Assembly: GCA_036378675.1 (NCBI GenBank)
Contig: DASUWA010000009.1
Location: 1-64,000, forward strand
DNA length: 64,000 nt
Direction of reading: 5' to 3'
Source: Acidimicrobiales bacterium
GTDB taxonomy: Bacteria; Actinomycetota; Acidimicrobiia; Acidimicrobiales; Palsa-688
Below, in pieces: positions 51,067 to 59,401 of this stretch (its first letter is position 1; every line of letters starts with the position of its first letter). The notes beneath the pieces are model-generated. The model did not search any database, was not told where the DNA came from, and was given only the letters and a program-made list of their open reading frames with translations. A program made the translations under genes and the position numbers.

Positions 51067-52046
51067 TCGTTTGAAGAAGGCAGGCGACCACCGACGATCT
51101 GATCGTTCGCCGGCACGACCGCTTCGTCTCCGATGACGGACAGGTCGGCGACAACGGCGTCTTTTTCCACCACAGCGCCTCGACCGAGGATCGACGACGT
51201 TACCTCGGCGCCCGCGCCCACGACCGCTCGATCGAACAGGACCGATTCGTGCACCACGGCGCCGGCTCCGACCTTCACGCCGTCGCCGATCACGCTCGAG
51301 GTGACCTTCGCTCCGTCTTCGATGTCGACGGCCGGACCCGGAGGGGCCACGTAGCGCAGATTCGCAGCCAGGTACGTCGCAGGCGTCCCCGCGTCGACCC
51401 AGTAGGCGTCGGACGCCAGGGCGTACAGGGCGCCGTCCTTGGCGATCGCCGGGAACGTCTCCCTCTCGATCGAAACCCGCCGCCCGGTCGGAATGCGCTC
51501 GATGACCGAGGGCTCGAGGACGTAGGTGCCGGCGTTGATCAGGTTGGTGGGTGCCTCGTCGCGAGCGGGTTTCTCGATGAACTCGATGACCCGCCCCTCG
51601 CGGTCGGTGGGCACCACCCCAAACCTGGAGGGGTCCTCGACCGGGGTGAGCGCGATCGTGGCTTCGGCTTCCCGGTCCTTGTGGAACCGGATCAGCTCAC
51701 CGACGTCGAGGCAGGTAAGAACGTCGCCGTTCAGGACGGCGAACGTATCGTCGATGCCTGCTTCGCGCGCGGCGAACGCGATGGCTCCTGCGGTGTCGAG
51801 CGGCTCCGCTTCGACGGCGTACTCGATCGCGAGGCCGGCGCATCGGCCGTCGGGATAGGCCTTCAGGAACGCGTCCGGCTTGTAGCCGAGCGAAAGGACC
51901 ACGCCGGTGATCCCGTACGACCCGAGCCTGCCGATGACCCGCTCGATCATCGGCTTCCCGCCGACCGGCAGCATTTGCTTGGGCGTGGTGAAGGTGAGGG
52001 GTCGGAGACGGGTGCCCTCGCCCCCTACGAGGACTACGGCCTTCAC
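51063..52046 (-). CDS. Sugar-phosphate nucleotidyltransferase, mannose-1-phosphate guanylyltransferase-like
   Basis: A 327-residue enzyme with the NTP-transferase signature VLVGGEGTRLRPLTFTTPKQ, LPVGGKPMIERVI, a metal Asp in VLNGDVL, EFIEKP and INAGTYVLEP. The C-terminal 80 residues are left-handed beta-helix hexapeptides (VDIEDGAKVTSSVIGDGVKV). In M. tuberculosis a similar GDP-mannose pyrophosphorylase gene (Rv3264c) lies next to wbbL and rmlD, matching this neighbourhood. Substrate preference (mannose-1-P/GTP versus glucose-1-P/dTTP) is inferred from this context. GTG 52046 overlaps the stop of the membrane-protein gene (GTGA). Confidence 0.85.
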   Translation of the reverse strand: MKAVVLVGGEGTRLRPLTFTTPKQMLPVGGKPMIERVIGRLGSYGITGVVLSLGYKPDAFLKAYPDGRCAGLAIEYAVEAEPLDTAGAIAFAAREAGIDDTFAVLNGDVLTCLDVGELIRFHKDREAEATIALTPVEDPSRFGVVPTDREGRVIEFIEKPARDEAPTNLINAGTYVLEPSVIERIPTGRRVSIERETFPAIAKDGALYALASDAYWVDAGTPATYLAANLRYVAPPGPAVDIEDGAKVTSSVIGDGVKVGAGAVVHESVLFDRAVVGAGAEVTSSILGRGAVVEKDAVVADLSVIGDEAVVPANDQIVGGRLPSSNE

Positions 52047-52774
52047 TTCTTCGTGGTGGTCGGCGTCGTAGTGGTTGCCGGGGTGGTCGACGACGAGGAG
52101 GCCGAGTTGTTCAGGTTGGTGTTGACGTAATCCGGCGGCGGCGGGATCTTCGACGCGTCCGCAGCAGGAACGAACGCGATCGTGATCAGGATCTGATCGT
52201 TGAGGGGAACGTCGCGCGGGTCGAGCTTCGGCAGCTGTCCCTTTTTACCGTTGTAGAGCTGCCCCACCGTCGCGCCGGCGTAGGCAAACTGCTTTACGTA
52301 CACGTGCCCGGGCTGGGCACCGCACTTGCTGCCGTCCTGGTAGAGGGTTCCGCCGGGCACCTGGAGCTCGGCTGCGTTGAGCCTCATACCGACTGCCGAA
52401 GCGAACTTGCCCAGGGTTGCGTTCTTCCCGGCGGCCGCCTTGACCTTCGGCTGGATGAGGATCACGCCCGGTGCGGAAGGCGCGGTCGTGATCCCTTGCG
52501 GGTTACCGGTCCTGGTTATCGCGTCGACGAACTTCCCGCATTCGTAGACGCCGTAACCCTCGTGCCAGGTGGTGCCGACGGTAGGCGGAGTCCCTCCCTT
52601 CTGGTTGATTTGGGAGAGGCGCCGGTCACGGCTGGTGACGGTGCCGACCACGCCGAGGACGACGATCAGGGCGATCACCCCGAAGTAGGTCCAGGGGGTG
52701 CGTCCGCGGTACGTGCGCCCGCCACCGATTCCCGCCGCGCGCGCGACTTTCTTGTTCGAGGAAGCCTTGCCCAT
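52043..52774 (-). CDS. Hypothetical membrane-anchored extracytoplasmic protein
   Basis: A 243-residue protein with a basic cytosolic start (MGKASSNKKVARAAG), a single helix (TYFGVIALIVVLGVVGTVTS, about residues 30-50), and a 190-residue outer domain (GTTWHEGYGVYECGKFVDAI, GVILIQPKVKAAAGKNATLG, YQDGSKCGAQPGHVYVKQFA). It ends in a Ser/Thr-rich tail (SSSTTPATTTTPTTTKK). Two Cys in the outer domain could form a disulfide. No family recognised. Lying between the WbbL-like and nucleotidyltransferase genes, it may serve envelope assembly. Confidence 0.8.
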   Translation of the reverse strand: MGKASSNKKVARAAGIGGGRTYRGRTPWTYFGVIALIVVLGVVGTVTSRDRRLSQINQKGGTPPTVGTTWHEGYGVYECGKFVDAITRTGNPQGITTAPSAPGVILIQPKVKAAAGKNATLGKFASAVGMRLNAAELQVPGGTLYQDGSKCGAQPGHVYVKQFAYAGATVGQLYNGKKGQLPKLDPRDVPLNDQILITIAFVPAADASKIPPPPDYVNTNLNNSASSSSTTPATTTTPTTTKK

Positions 52775-52783
52775 AGCGTCGCG

Positions 52784-53689
52784 TCAGGGTAGCGGCCGCG
52801 GCGCAGCCCCACCGGTCGGCGGAGAAGCAGGGGGTGTGCGGGACGCGGTGGGTCCGCCGACCCGGTGGAGGGCAGCGGCCACCGCCAGCCGGGCCAGCAG
52901 GCCGACCCCTACTGCGGGAAGCGCGACCCGCCTCGACCCCTCGGTGGTCCGCCACGCGAAACGCCAGAGCGAGCGATGGTGGGCAGCGAGCATCCGGTAC
53001 GGGTGACGGTCCGCGGAAACCCCCTGCACGTGGAGCACCTTCGCCGCCGGTTCGTAGGCGACGTCCCAGCCGGCGCGACCGATCCGCCAGCAGAGGTCAA
53101 CGTCTTCCATGTACATGAAGTAGTCGGGATCGAAACCGCCGACCGAATCCCAGGCGGTGTGTCGCACCACGAAGCACGCTCCGGAAACCCAGTCCACCTT
53201 GGCCAGCTCCCGGTGGTCCCAGTCCAGCAGGCGGTAACGGCGGGTGAACCGGTTCCTGGGCGCCACCAGGCCCAGGAGCCCGTGACCGATCGCGTCGACC
53301 ATGTCAGGGAAGGTCCGGGCCGAGGGGTAAAGGGTGCCGTCCGGATTGGTGATCGCCGGACCGACGAGGCCGACGGAGGGGTCGTTCTCGAGGACCTCCA
53401 CCAGCTTTTCAACCGCACCCGGGAAGATCTCGACGTCGGGGTTGCAGATCAGCAGGTACTCCGCTGATTTGGCGACCGGAGACTGGGCTCCCAGGTTGGC
53501 GGCGCGTCCGTACCCGAGGTTCGAGCCGGCCGGCAGCCAAACAGCGTCCTCCGTGTCGACGATGGCGCGAGAGTCGTCGGTCGAGTTGTTGTCTACGACG
53601 ACCGCTTCGCTTATGCCGCTTTCGGCAATTGACCGAAGGCAGCCGGTCAAGTGGCCGGCCGCGTTGTAGTTGACGACGACCGCGGCCAT
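52784..53689 (-). CDS. WbbL-like GT2 rhamnosyltransferase
   Basis: A 301-residue GT-A enzyme: MAAVVVNYNAAGHLTGCLRS, VVVDNNSTDDS, NLGYGRAANLG, ICNPDVEIFPGAVEKLVEVL, the RTFPD segment, DYFMYMEDVDLCWRIGRAGW. This is the pattern of WbbL, which adds rhamnose from dTDP-rhamnose to the lipid-linked GlcNAc that joins peptidoglycan to arabinogalactan-type polymers in mycobacteria. Here the rml genes are in the same operon, supporting the donor. ATG 53689 is chosen because the frame upstream is low-complexity and the catalytic domain starts there. Confidence 0.86.
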   Translation of the reverse strand: MAAVVVNYNAAGHLTGCLRSIAESGISEAVVVDNNSTDDSRAIVDTEDAVWLPAGSNLGYGRAANLGAQSPVAKSAEYLLICNPDVEIFPGAVEKLVEVLENDPSVGLVGPAITNPDGTLYPSARTFPDMVDAIGHGLLGLVAPRNRFTRRYRLLDWDHRELAKVDWVSGACFVVRHTAWDSVGGFDPDYFMYMEDVDLCWRIGRAGWDVAYEPAAKVLHVQGVSADRHPYRMLAAHHRSLWRFAWRTTEGSRRVALPAVGVGLLARLAVAAALHRVGGPTASRTPPASPPTGGAAPRPLP

Positions 53690-53724
53690 CCCGGTTTTGG
53701 GGCCGGCCGGGCCTGGGCCCGGCG

Positions 53725-54672
53725 TCACGACGTAGGGTCGAAGGCGAGCCGGCACTTGAACCAGTCGACGGTTGCGACGAGCCCGTCGCGAACCGGCATG
53801 CTGGGCTTCCATCCGATTTCGCGTTCGGCGATAGTCAGGTCGGGCCGGCGCTGGGCGGGGTCGTTTTCCGGACGCGGGGAATAGGTGATCTCGGACTCGG
53901 AGCCGGTCAGCTCGATCACCAATTCAGCGATCTCCTTCACGGTCCGCTCGTCGTCGCTGCCGACATTCACGGGCGATCCATACCCACTTGCCAGCAGCGC
54001 CAGCAACCCGTCGACCTCGTCTTCGACGAAGCACAGGCTGCGCGTCTGCGAGCCATCCCCGTAAACGGTGAGCGGCATACCGCGCAGGGCCTGGGTGACA
54101 AAGTTCGACACGACCCGCCCGTCGTCCAGTCGCATTCCGGGACCGTAGGTGTTGAAGATCCGGGCGATCCGAACTTCGAGTCCGTACCTCCGGTGGTACG
54201 CCATCGTGAGTGCCTCTCCAAACCGCTTCGCCTCGTCGTACACCGACCTGGGGCCGATCGGGTTGACGTTGCCCCAGTAGCTCTCCGGTTGAGGATGGAT
54301 CGCGGGATCGCCGTACACCTCGCTCGTCGACGCTTGAAGAAACCGCGCATGATGCTGCCGGGCCAGCTCCAAGAGGTTGGCCACCCCGCTGCTGCCGACG
54401 CGGAGGATCTCCAGCGACAGCGGTCCGAAGTCGGCAGGTGAGGCGGGCGACGCGAGGTTGATCACCGCGTCCAATGGACCTGCAATATCCACGCCGGCGC
54501 TGACGTCGGTTTCGATGAACGAGAACGCAGCGTGCACAGACAGTTCCTTGACGTGCTCGGTGGAGCCGGTCACGAGGTTGTCGATGCAGATCACTTCGTC
54601 ACCGCGGTCGAGAAGCTTCAGGCACATCGTCCGCCCGATGAAACCGGCCCCTCCGGCGACAGCTACGCGCAC
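53725..54672 (-). CDS. UDP-glucuronate decarboxylase-like SDR (UDP-xylose synthase)
   Basis: A 315-residue extended SDR: VAGGAGFIGRTMCLKLLDRG, VINLASPASPADF, STSEVYGDPAIHPQPESYWG and YDEAKRFGEALTMAY, ARIFNTYGPGMRLDDGRVVS. The PASP and the EAKR version of Tyr-x-x-x-Lys are typical of UDP-xylose synthases (UXS). It is directly preceded by ugd, which makes the UDP-glucuronate substrate, so the pair would yield UDP-xylose. GTG 54672 shares its G with the last base of the ugd TAG (TAGTG). Confidence 0.88.
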   Translation of the reverse strand: MRVAVAGGAGFIGRTMCLKLLDRGDEVICIDNLVTGSTEHVKELSVHAAFSFIETDVSAGVDIAGPLDAVINLASPASPADFGPLSLEILRVGSSGVANLLELARQHHARFLQASTSEVYGDPAIHPQPESYWGNVNPIGPRSVYDEAKRFGEALTMAYHRRYGLEVRIARIFNTYGPGMRLDDGRVVSNFVTQALRGMPLTVYGDGSQTRSLCFVEDEVDGLLALLASGYGSPVNVGSDDERTVKEIAELVIELTGSESEITYSPRPENDPAQRRPDLTIAEREIGWKPSMPVRDGLVATVDWFKCRLAFDPTS

Positions 54673-55967
54673 TACGAACGTCCCATGCCGGCGTACGAGC
54701 AGCCGGCAGCACGAGCATCGTGCGGTTCGATGACGTTGCGCGCGTCCACGATCGCAGGCGTGGTCATCGCGGCCGCGACCTTTCGAAGATCCATGTCTTT
54801 GAACTCGGGCCACTCAGTAAGCACGACCAGGACTCGCGCGCCTTCGCACGCCGAATAGGGGTCGTCTGTGACGTCGATGCGCAACGACTTGAGGCTGGGG
54901 TTGTCCGGATCGGGCAGGGTCGGATCGTACGCGCGGATCGACGCGCCTTTGGCCGCAACGTGGCGCAGAACAGAAAGCGCCGGCGACTCACGGAGGTCGT
55001 CGGTCGCAGCCTTGAAGGTGAGGCCCCACACCGCGACCGTCGAGCCTTGGAGGTCGCCTCCGGCTGCTTCCTCGACCTTGTTGGCCACCCGTAGGAACTG
55101 CTCGTCGTTGGCGGCGATCGCCTCCTTCAGAAGGCCGAAGTCGTAACCGTGATCCTCCGCGATCCTGATCAGTGCATTCGTGTCCTTCGGGAAGCACGAG
55201 CCCCCCCAGCCGGGACCGGGGGAAAGGTGGTCTGCCCCGATCCGGCGGTCGTAGCTCATCCCCCTGATGACGTCGACTGCATCGGCTCCGACCGCGCCGC
55301 AGAGGTTGGCAATTGCATTCACAAAAGACACCTTCGCGGCGAGGAACGCGTTGCACGCGTACTTGATTGTCTCGGAGGACGCCGCATCGGTGATAAGGAT
55401 CGGGGCGGCGAGCGGCTCGTACAGAGTTGCCACCCGTTCCGCGGCCGCCCGGTCGTCACTGCCGATCACCACCCTGTCGGGGTTCAGCCAGTCGTGAACC
55501 GCGCGGCCTTCGCGCAGAAACTCGGGGTTGGAGACGACGGCCGTATCGGGCCGATTAAGCGCTGCCACGACGACGCCCACCGAACCCACCGGCACGGTCG
55601 ACTTGGTGACCACCACCGCCCCAGGTTTGAGCCGCGGCGCGATCGCCTTGGCGGCGTCCTGGACGAAGCTCAGATCCGCGGAGCCGTCCGCTCCCTGCGG
55701 GGTCGGCACACACAGGAACACGAAGTCTGCTCCGTCAGCCGCTTGGGTGGTGTCGGTCGTGAACGAGAGCCTCCCGGAGCCGACACCCTCCGCGAGGAGC
55801 TCCGGAAGGCCCTCTTCGAGGATCGTCGGCAAGGAGTTGCTAAGCATGTCGACCTTGCGCGGATCGATATCAGAGGCGATAACCCGGTGACCGAGATGCG
55901 CCAGGCACACCGCGGTCGTCAGACCGACGTACCCGGTGCCCACAACAGCGATTCTGGCCGGGCTCAT
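54672..55967 (-). CDS. ugd: UDP-glucose 6-dehydrogenase
   Basis: A 431-residue NAD-dependent enzyme oxidising UDP-glucose to UDP-glucuronate. N-terminal IAVVGTGYVGLTTAVCLAHL, VPTPQGADGSADLS, SNPEFLREGRAVHDWLNPDR, ETIKYACNAFLAAKVSFVN and the catalytic Cys C258 in GPGWGGSCFPKD are intact, followed by the UDP-binding C-terminal domain. The start ATG overlaps the rmlD stop (ATGA at 55964-55967). Confidence 0.95.
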   Translation of the reverse strand: MSPARIAVVGTGYVGLTTAVCLAHLGHRVIASDIDPRKVDMLSNSLPTILEEGLPELLAEGVGSGRLSFTTDTTQAADGADFVFLCVPTPQGADGSADLSFVQDAAKAIAPRLKPGAVVVTKSTVPVGSVGVVVAALNRPDTAVVSNPEFLREGRAVHDWLNPDRVVIGSDDRAAAERVATLYEPLAAPILITDAASSETIKYACNAFLAAKVSFVNAIANLCGAVGADAVDVIRGMSYDRRIGADHLSPGPGWGGSCFPKDTNALIRIAEDHGYDFGLLKEAIAANDEQFLRVANKVEEAAGGDLQGSTVAVWGLTFKAATDDLRESPALSVLRHVAAKGASIRAYDPTLPDPDNPSLKSLRIDVTDDPYSACEGARVLVVLTEWPEFKDMDLRKVAAAMTTPAIVDARNVIEPHDARAAGCSYAGMGRS

Positions 55968-56827
55968 GACGCGACGAGTGCCTTCACTGTCCGCTCGAGC
56001 GGTTCTCGGTAGTCGGGCAGGAGCGGTATACCGCTTGATCGGAGGGCCGTGTTGTCGAGCACGGAGTTCGGTGGTCTCCTCGCGGGTCGTGGCGGATCGA
56101 GCTGGTCGGTCCTGATCGGTTCCACGCGGGAAGCTTCAAGTCCTGCAGCCCGGATCACATCCCGCGCGAACCCGAACCAGGTGGTTGGACCCTGGTTGGT
56201 GACGTGGAAGATCCCCGGCAGCTTGGCGACGCCCAGCCTGGCCAGCATGGTCGCCAGGTCCTCGGTGAAGGTCGGGCAGCCACGCTGGTCGTCGACGAAA
56301 CGCAGCGGGGCTTCGCTGGAGGCTGCAAGCCGAAGGACGGTCTTCAGCATGTTCGAGCCGTTGGCCCCAACCACCCACGAGGTTCGCACGATCGTCGCCC
56401 CTGGGAGGAGCCCTTGTATCTCCTGCTCGCCGCCGAGCTTCGACCGTCCGTACATCGAGATCGGATTGGTCCGGTCCCACTCGGTATACGGGGCCGGCGA
56501 GGTTCCGTCGAACACGTAGTCGGTCGAGACGGCGACGAGATGCGCCCCGGTCAGCGCGGCGGCCTCGGCCACGTGCCGGCAGCCGAGGGCGTTCACCCGC
56601 CACGCCCTGTCGGGATCCGACTCGCAGGCATCGACGGCGGTCCAGGCGGCCGCGTGGATGACGAGTTGAGGGTCCACGGTGGTGACCGCAGAAAGAACCT
56701 GGTCCCGGTCGCCAACGTCGATCATCTGATGGGTCGCGGCGATGACCTCGTGGTGTCGCTGGCTCCCGAGCAGCCGGACCAGCTCGGTCCCGAGTTGCCC
56801 GCCGGCGCCGGTGACCAGGATCCTCAT
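55964..56827 (-). CDS. rmlD: dTDP-4-dehydrorhamnose reductase
   Basis: A 287-residue SDR making the last step to dTDP-L-rhamnose: ILVTGAGGQLGTELVRLLGS, VIHAAAWTAVDACESDPD, STDYVFDG, YGRSKLGGEQ (catalytic Tyr-x-x-x-Lys), RTSWVVGANGSN. Length is normal. It is separated from rmlB by a 114-bp gap that carries a 15-bp tandem repeat. RmlC, the intervening epimerase of the pathway, is not encoded in the window. Confidence 0.94.
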   Translation of the reverse strand: MRILVTGAGGQLGTELVRLLGSQRHHEVIAATHQMIDVGDRDQVLSAVTTVDPQLVIHAAAWTAVDACESDPDRAWRVNALGCRHVAEAAALTGAHLVAVSTDYVFDGTSPAPYTEWDRTNPISMYGRSKLGGEQEIQGLLPGATIVRTSWVVGANGSNMLKTVLRLAASSEAPLRFVDDQRGCPTFTEDLATMLARLGVAKLPGIFHVTNQGPTTWFGFARDVIRAAGLEASRVEPIRTDQLDPPRPARRPPNSVLDNTALRSSGIPLLPDYREPLERTVKALVAS

Positions 56828-56866
56828 TCGAGGTGGCTCGCGTTCGCCCCTGTCGGCGACGGCGTC

Positions 56867-56926
56867 AACTTCAAGGGCTGGAACTTCAAGGGCTGGAACT
56901 TCAAGAGCTGGAACTTCAAAGGTTGG
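56867..56926. repeat. 15-bp tandem repeat between rmlB and rmlD
   Basis: Four adjoining units of AACTTCAAGGGCTGG at 56867, 56882, 56897 and 56912; the first two are identical, the third has one change and the fourth three. On the minus strand each contains CTTGAAGTT. It lies 16-75 bp after the rmlB stop and 40 bp before the rmlD start. Confidence 0.9.
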
Positions 56927-56941
56927 GCCGTCAAGGTGCGG

Positions 56942-57928
56942 TCACGCCCTCGACCCGACCGGAGCGCCGGCGGCCTTGAGCGGCTCCCACCACCACCGGT
57001 TGTCGCGGTACCAGGCGAAGGTCTCCTCGAGGGCGTCGTCGAGCTTGCGGGACGGCTCCCAGCCGAGACCCTGGACCTTGGTGATGTCGACCGAGTACCG
57101 ACGGTCATGTCCCAGCCGGTCCTCGACGTAGAGGATCGACTCCTCGCCGGCGCCGGCCAGGGCGAGCAGCCGCTCGGTGAGCTCGCGGTTGGTCAGCTCG
57201 TTGCCCGCCCCGATGTTGTAGGTCTCGCCGGGTTCGCCGGACCGCAGGACGGCGTCGATCGCGGAGCAGTTGTCGTCCACGAACAGCCAGTCCCGCCTGT
57301 TGAGGCCGTCTCCGTACAGGGGTACCTGCTTCCCGTCGAGGAGGTTGGTGACGAACAGAGGGATGACCTTCTCCGGGTACTGCCAGGGTCCGTAGTTGTT
57401 CGACGAGCGGGTGATGACCACGGGCAGCTCGTAAGTCGAGAAGTACGACCGGGCGATGAGGTCCGAACCGGCCTTCGACGCGCTGTACGGCGAACGGGGG
57501 TCGAGCGGGTCGCTCTCCAGGCTGTGGCCCTCAGGTACCGAGCCGTAGACCTCGTCGGTCGACACGTGAATGACGCGAGATGTGCCGGCGTTCCGGCAGG
57601 CGTACATGACCGCGTTCGTCCCCACGCAGTTGGTGACCACGAAATCCTCGGGCCCGGTGATCGACCGGTCCACGTGGCTCTCGGCGGCGAAGTGGAGGAC
57701 GGCGTCGTGGCCCTCGACGGACCGGGTGAGTGACTCGAGGTCGCAGATGTTGGCGTGGACGAAGCTGAACCGGTCGCCGTAGTCCCGTTCGACGTCGGCC
57801 AGGGTGCTCCGGTTGCCGGCGTAGGTGAGCGCGTCGTAGACCGTGACCTGGTCGTCCGTGTGCGCGAGAACCCACCGGACGTAGTTCGACCCGATGAACC
57901 CGGCGCCGCCGGTGACCAGTAATTTCAC
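56942..57928 (-). CDS. rmlB: dTDP-glucose 4,6-dehydratase
   Basis: A 328-residue SDR: VTGGAGFIGSNYVRWVLAHT, HFAAESHVDRSITGPEDFV, HVSTDEVYGSVPEGHSLESD (the TDE catalytic site), YSASKAGSDLIARSY, ITRSSNNYGPWQYPEKVIPL, RRDWLFVDDNCSAID. All are diagnostic of RmlB. ATG 57928 is preceded by the 329-bp repeat-rich gap shared with the rmlA 3' end. Confidence 0.95.
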   Translation of the reverse strand: MKLLVTGGAGFIGSNYVRWVLAHTDDQVTVYDALTYAGNRSTLADVERDYGDRFSFVHANICDLESLTRSVEGHDAVLHFAAESHVDRSITGPEDFVVTNCVGTNAVMYACRNAGTSRVIHVSTDEVYGSVPEGHSLESDPLDPRSPYSASKAGSDLIARSYFSTYELPVVITRSSNNYGPWQYPEKVIPLFVTNLLDGKQVPLYGDGLNRRDWLFVDDNCSAIDAVLRSGEPGETYNIGAGNELTNRELTERLLALAGAGEESILYVEDRLGHDRRYSVDITKVQGLGWEPSRKLDDALEETFAWYRDNRWWWEPLKAAGAPVGSRA

Positions 57929-58040
57929 CCCACGAGGATAACCGGAGGGCCGCCGGCGCCCCCGGGCGGGCGCTGCGGTGGAGCCCCGCCCGCCTCGCTG
58001 ATGCGTGCTCGATGTTCCGCCGGCACTCCGTCTGGGCTTT

Positions 58041-58105
58041 CTGGGCGTAACTCTTGCGTTCGGGTGTGAAAACTGCGCAGATGATGCCGATTTCTACGCC
58101 CAAAC
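58041..58105 (+). repeat. Dispersed intergenic element, copy B
   Basis: Core GGGCGTAA, 45 bases, then ACGCCCAAAC (58096-58105); the ends form an inverted repeat. It aligns without gaps to the minus strand of 39123-39191, with about 42 of 63 bases shared, concentrated in GCGTTCGGG, GTG, CGATT and both ends. It sits in the rmlA-rmlB gap (57929-58257), which otherwise holds GC-rich sequence and two tandem arrays. Confidence 0.7.
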
Positions 58106-58129
58106 GTGTCTTCACCGACCCAGACCGAC

Positions 58130-58181
58130 TTCGAGACGCGCCTTCGAGACGGGCCTTCGAGACGGGCCTTCGAGACGGGAC
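58130..58181. repeat. 13-bp tandem repeat
   Basis: Four units of TTCGAGACGGGCC starting at 58130, 58143, 58156 and 58169; the first and last have a single change each. It directly precedes the 16-bp array. Confidence 0.9.
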
Positions 58182-58184
58182 GGC

Positions 58185-58243
58185 GTCAGGCCGGCTTCGT
58201 GTTAGGCCGGCTTCGTGTCAGGCCGGCTTCGTGTCAGGCCGGC
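58185..58243. repeat. 16-bp tandem repeat after the rmlA stop
   Basis: Units of GTCAGGCCGGCTTCGT at 58185, 58201, 58217 and a partial one at 58233. Read on the rmlA strand each unit contains TGA, and the one variant unit (GTTAGG) turns it into TAA, still a stop. The array ends 15 bp from the rmlA stop codon. Confidence 0.9.
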
Positions 58244-58257
58244 GAGTCGGGCCCGAC

Positions 58258-59364
58258 TCAGTACAGGTCGATCGTCCCGTGGTCGCCGACCATAAGCCTG
58301 GTCGCCTTGGGGCGGCGGTCGCTCCGGGTCACCTCGACGTGATGGCCGAGCAGTGAGTCCTCGATCCGCCCCGCCCCGAGGACCTGACAGTCGTCGAGGA
58401 TCACCGAGTGCTCCACTTCGCTGCGGTCGATGATGCACCGCCGGCCGATCGCGGTGAAGGGTCCTAGGAAGCTGTCCTGGATGGTCGTGCCGGCGCCGAT
58501 GATGACCGGGCCGCGAACCCGGCTCCGGACAACAACCGCCCCTTTTTCGACCACGACCCTCCCATCCAACTCGGACGCCGGGTCGACCTCCCCCTCCACC
58601 CTCCGCTCGATCGTTTCGAGGATCAACCGGTTCGCTTCGAGCAGCGGGGTGAGCTTCCCTGTATCGATCCACCATCCCTGGAGGACTTCGGCACGAACGC
58701 GGTGTCCGTTGTCGACGAGCCACTGGATGGCGTCGGTGATCTCGAGCTCGCCACGATCCGAGGGGCGAATCGATGCGACCGCGTCGTGGATCGTCGGGTC
58801 GAAGAGGTACACGCCGACCAGAGCGAGATTGGAAGGCGGGTCTTCGGGCTTCTCGAGCAGGCGGACGACCGCCCCGTCGTCGCGGAGCTCGGCAACCCCG
58901 AACCGGTGAGGGTCGGGCACCTCTTTCAACAGGATCTGGGCTCGGGGAACTTCACCGGGGCCGTCGAGAGTCGGCGACAAGGCTCGCCGGCGGTCATCCT
59001 CGAAGTTGTCGACGAAGTCCTTGAGGCTCTGCTTGAGGAGGTTGTCTCCGAGGTACATCACGAAGTCGTCCTCGGCGAGGAACTCCCGGGCGATCAAGAC
59101 CGCGTGGGCGAGGCCGAGCGGCGCCTCCTGCGGCAAGTAGGTGACCGACACTCCCCACGAGGACCCGTCCCCGACGGCGGCCCGAACCTCGGCTGCGGTG
59201 TCGCCGACGACGATCCCGACCTCCTTGATCCCGGCGTCGGCGATCTCCTCCAGGCCGTAGAACAGGATCGGCTTGTTGGCGACCGGGACCAGCTGCTTGG
59301 CCCGAGTGTGGGTTATGGGCCGGAGCCGCGTCCCCGCGCCACCAGCGAGGATCAGCGCCTTCAC
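58258..59364 (-). CDS. rmlA: Glucose-1-phosphate thymidylyltransferase, long form
   Basis: A 368-residue nucleotidyltransferase starting dTDP-rhamnose synthesis: ILAGGAGTRLRPITHTRAKQ, LVPVANKPILFYGLEEI, MYLGDNLL, LLEKPEDPPSNLALVGVYLF, GWWIDTGKLTPLLEANRLIL. The C-terminal 110 residues form a left-handed beta-helix (VVVEKGAVVVRSRVRGPVII), as in the long archaeal/actinobacterial RmlA-like group; classic RmlA is about 290 residues. Context with rmlB and rmlD supports dTTP/glucose-1-P. A 37-bp gap separates it from birA. Confidence 0.9.
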   Translation of the reverse strand: MKALILAGGAGTRLRPITHTRAKQLVPVANKPILFYGLEEIADAGIKEVGIVVGDTAAEVRAAVGDGSSWGVSVTYLPQEAPLGLAHAVLIAREFLAEDDFVMYLGDNLLKQSLKDFVDNFEDDRRRALSPTLDGPGEVPRAQILLKEVPDPHRFGVAELRDDGAVVRLLEKPEDPPSNLALVGVYLFDPTIHDAVASIRPSDRGELEITDAIQWLVDNGHRVRAEVLQGWWIDTGKLTPLLEANRLILETIERRVEGEVDPASELDGRVVVEKGAVVVRSRVRGPVIIGAGTTIQDSFLGPFTAIGRRCIIDRSEVEHSVILDDCQVLGAGRIEDSLLGHHVEVTRSDRRPKATRLMVGDHGTIDLY

Positions 59365-59401
59365 CCCAACGACGATACTGGGGCAGGGTCGTCGCCCTGG
59401 G

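Noticed and set aside
56204-57733. 509-codon plus-strand ORF containing NFKGW repeats
   Set aside because: Antisense to rmlD and rmlB; the peptide repeats are merely a translation of the 15-bp tandem DNA repeat.
58130-58243. Possible CRISPR or integron attC cluster
   Set aside because: Direct head-to-tail minisatellite without spacers; no integrase in the window.
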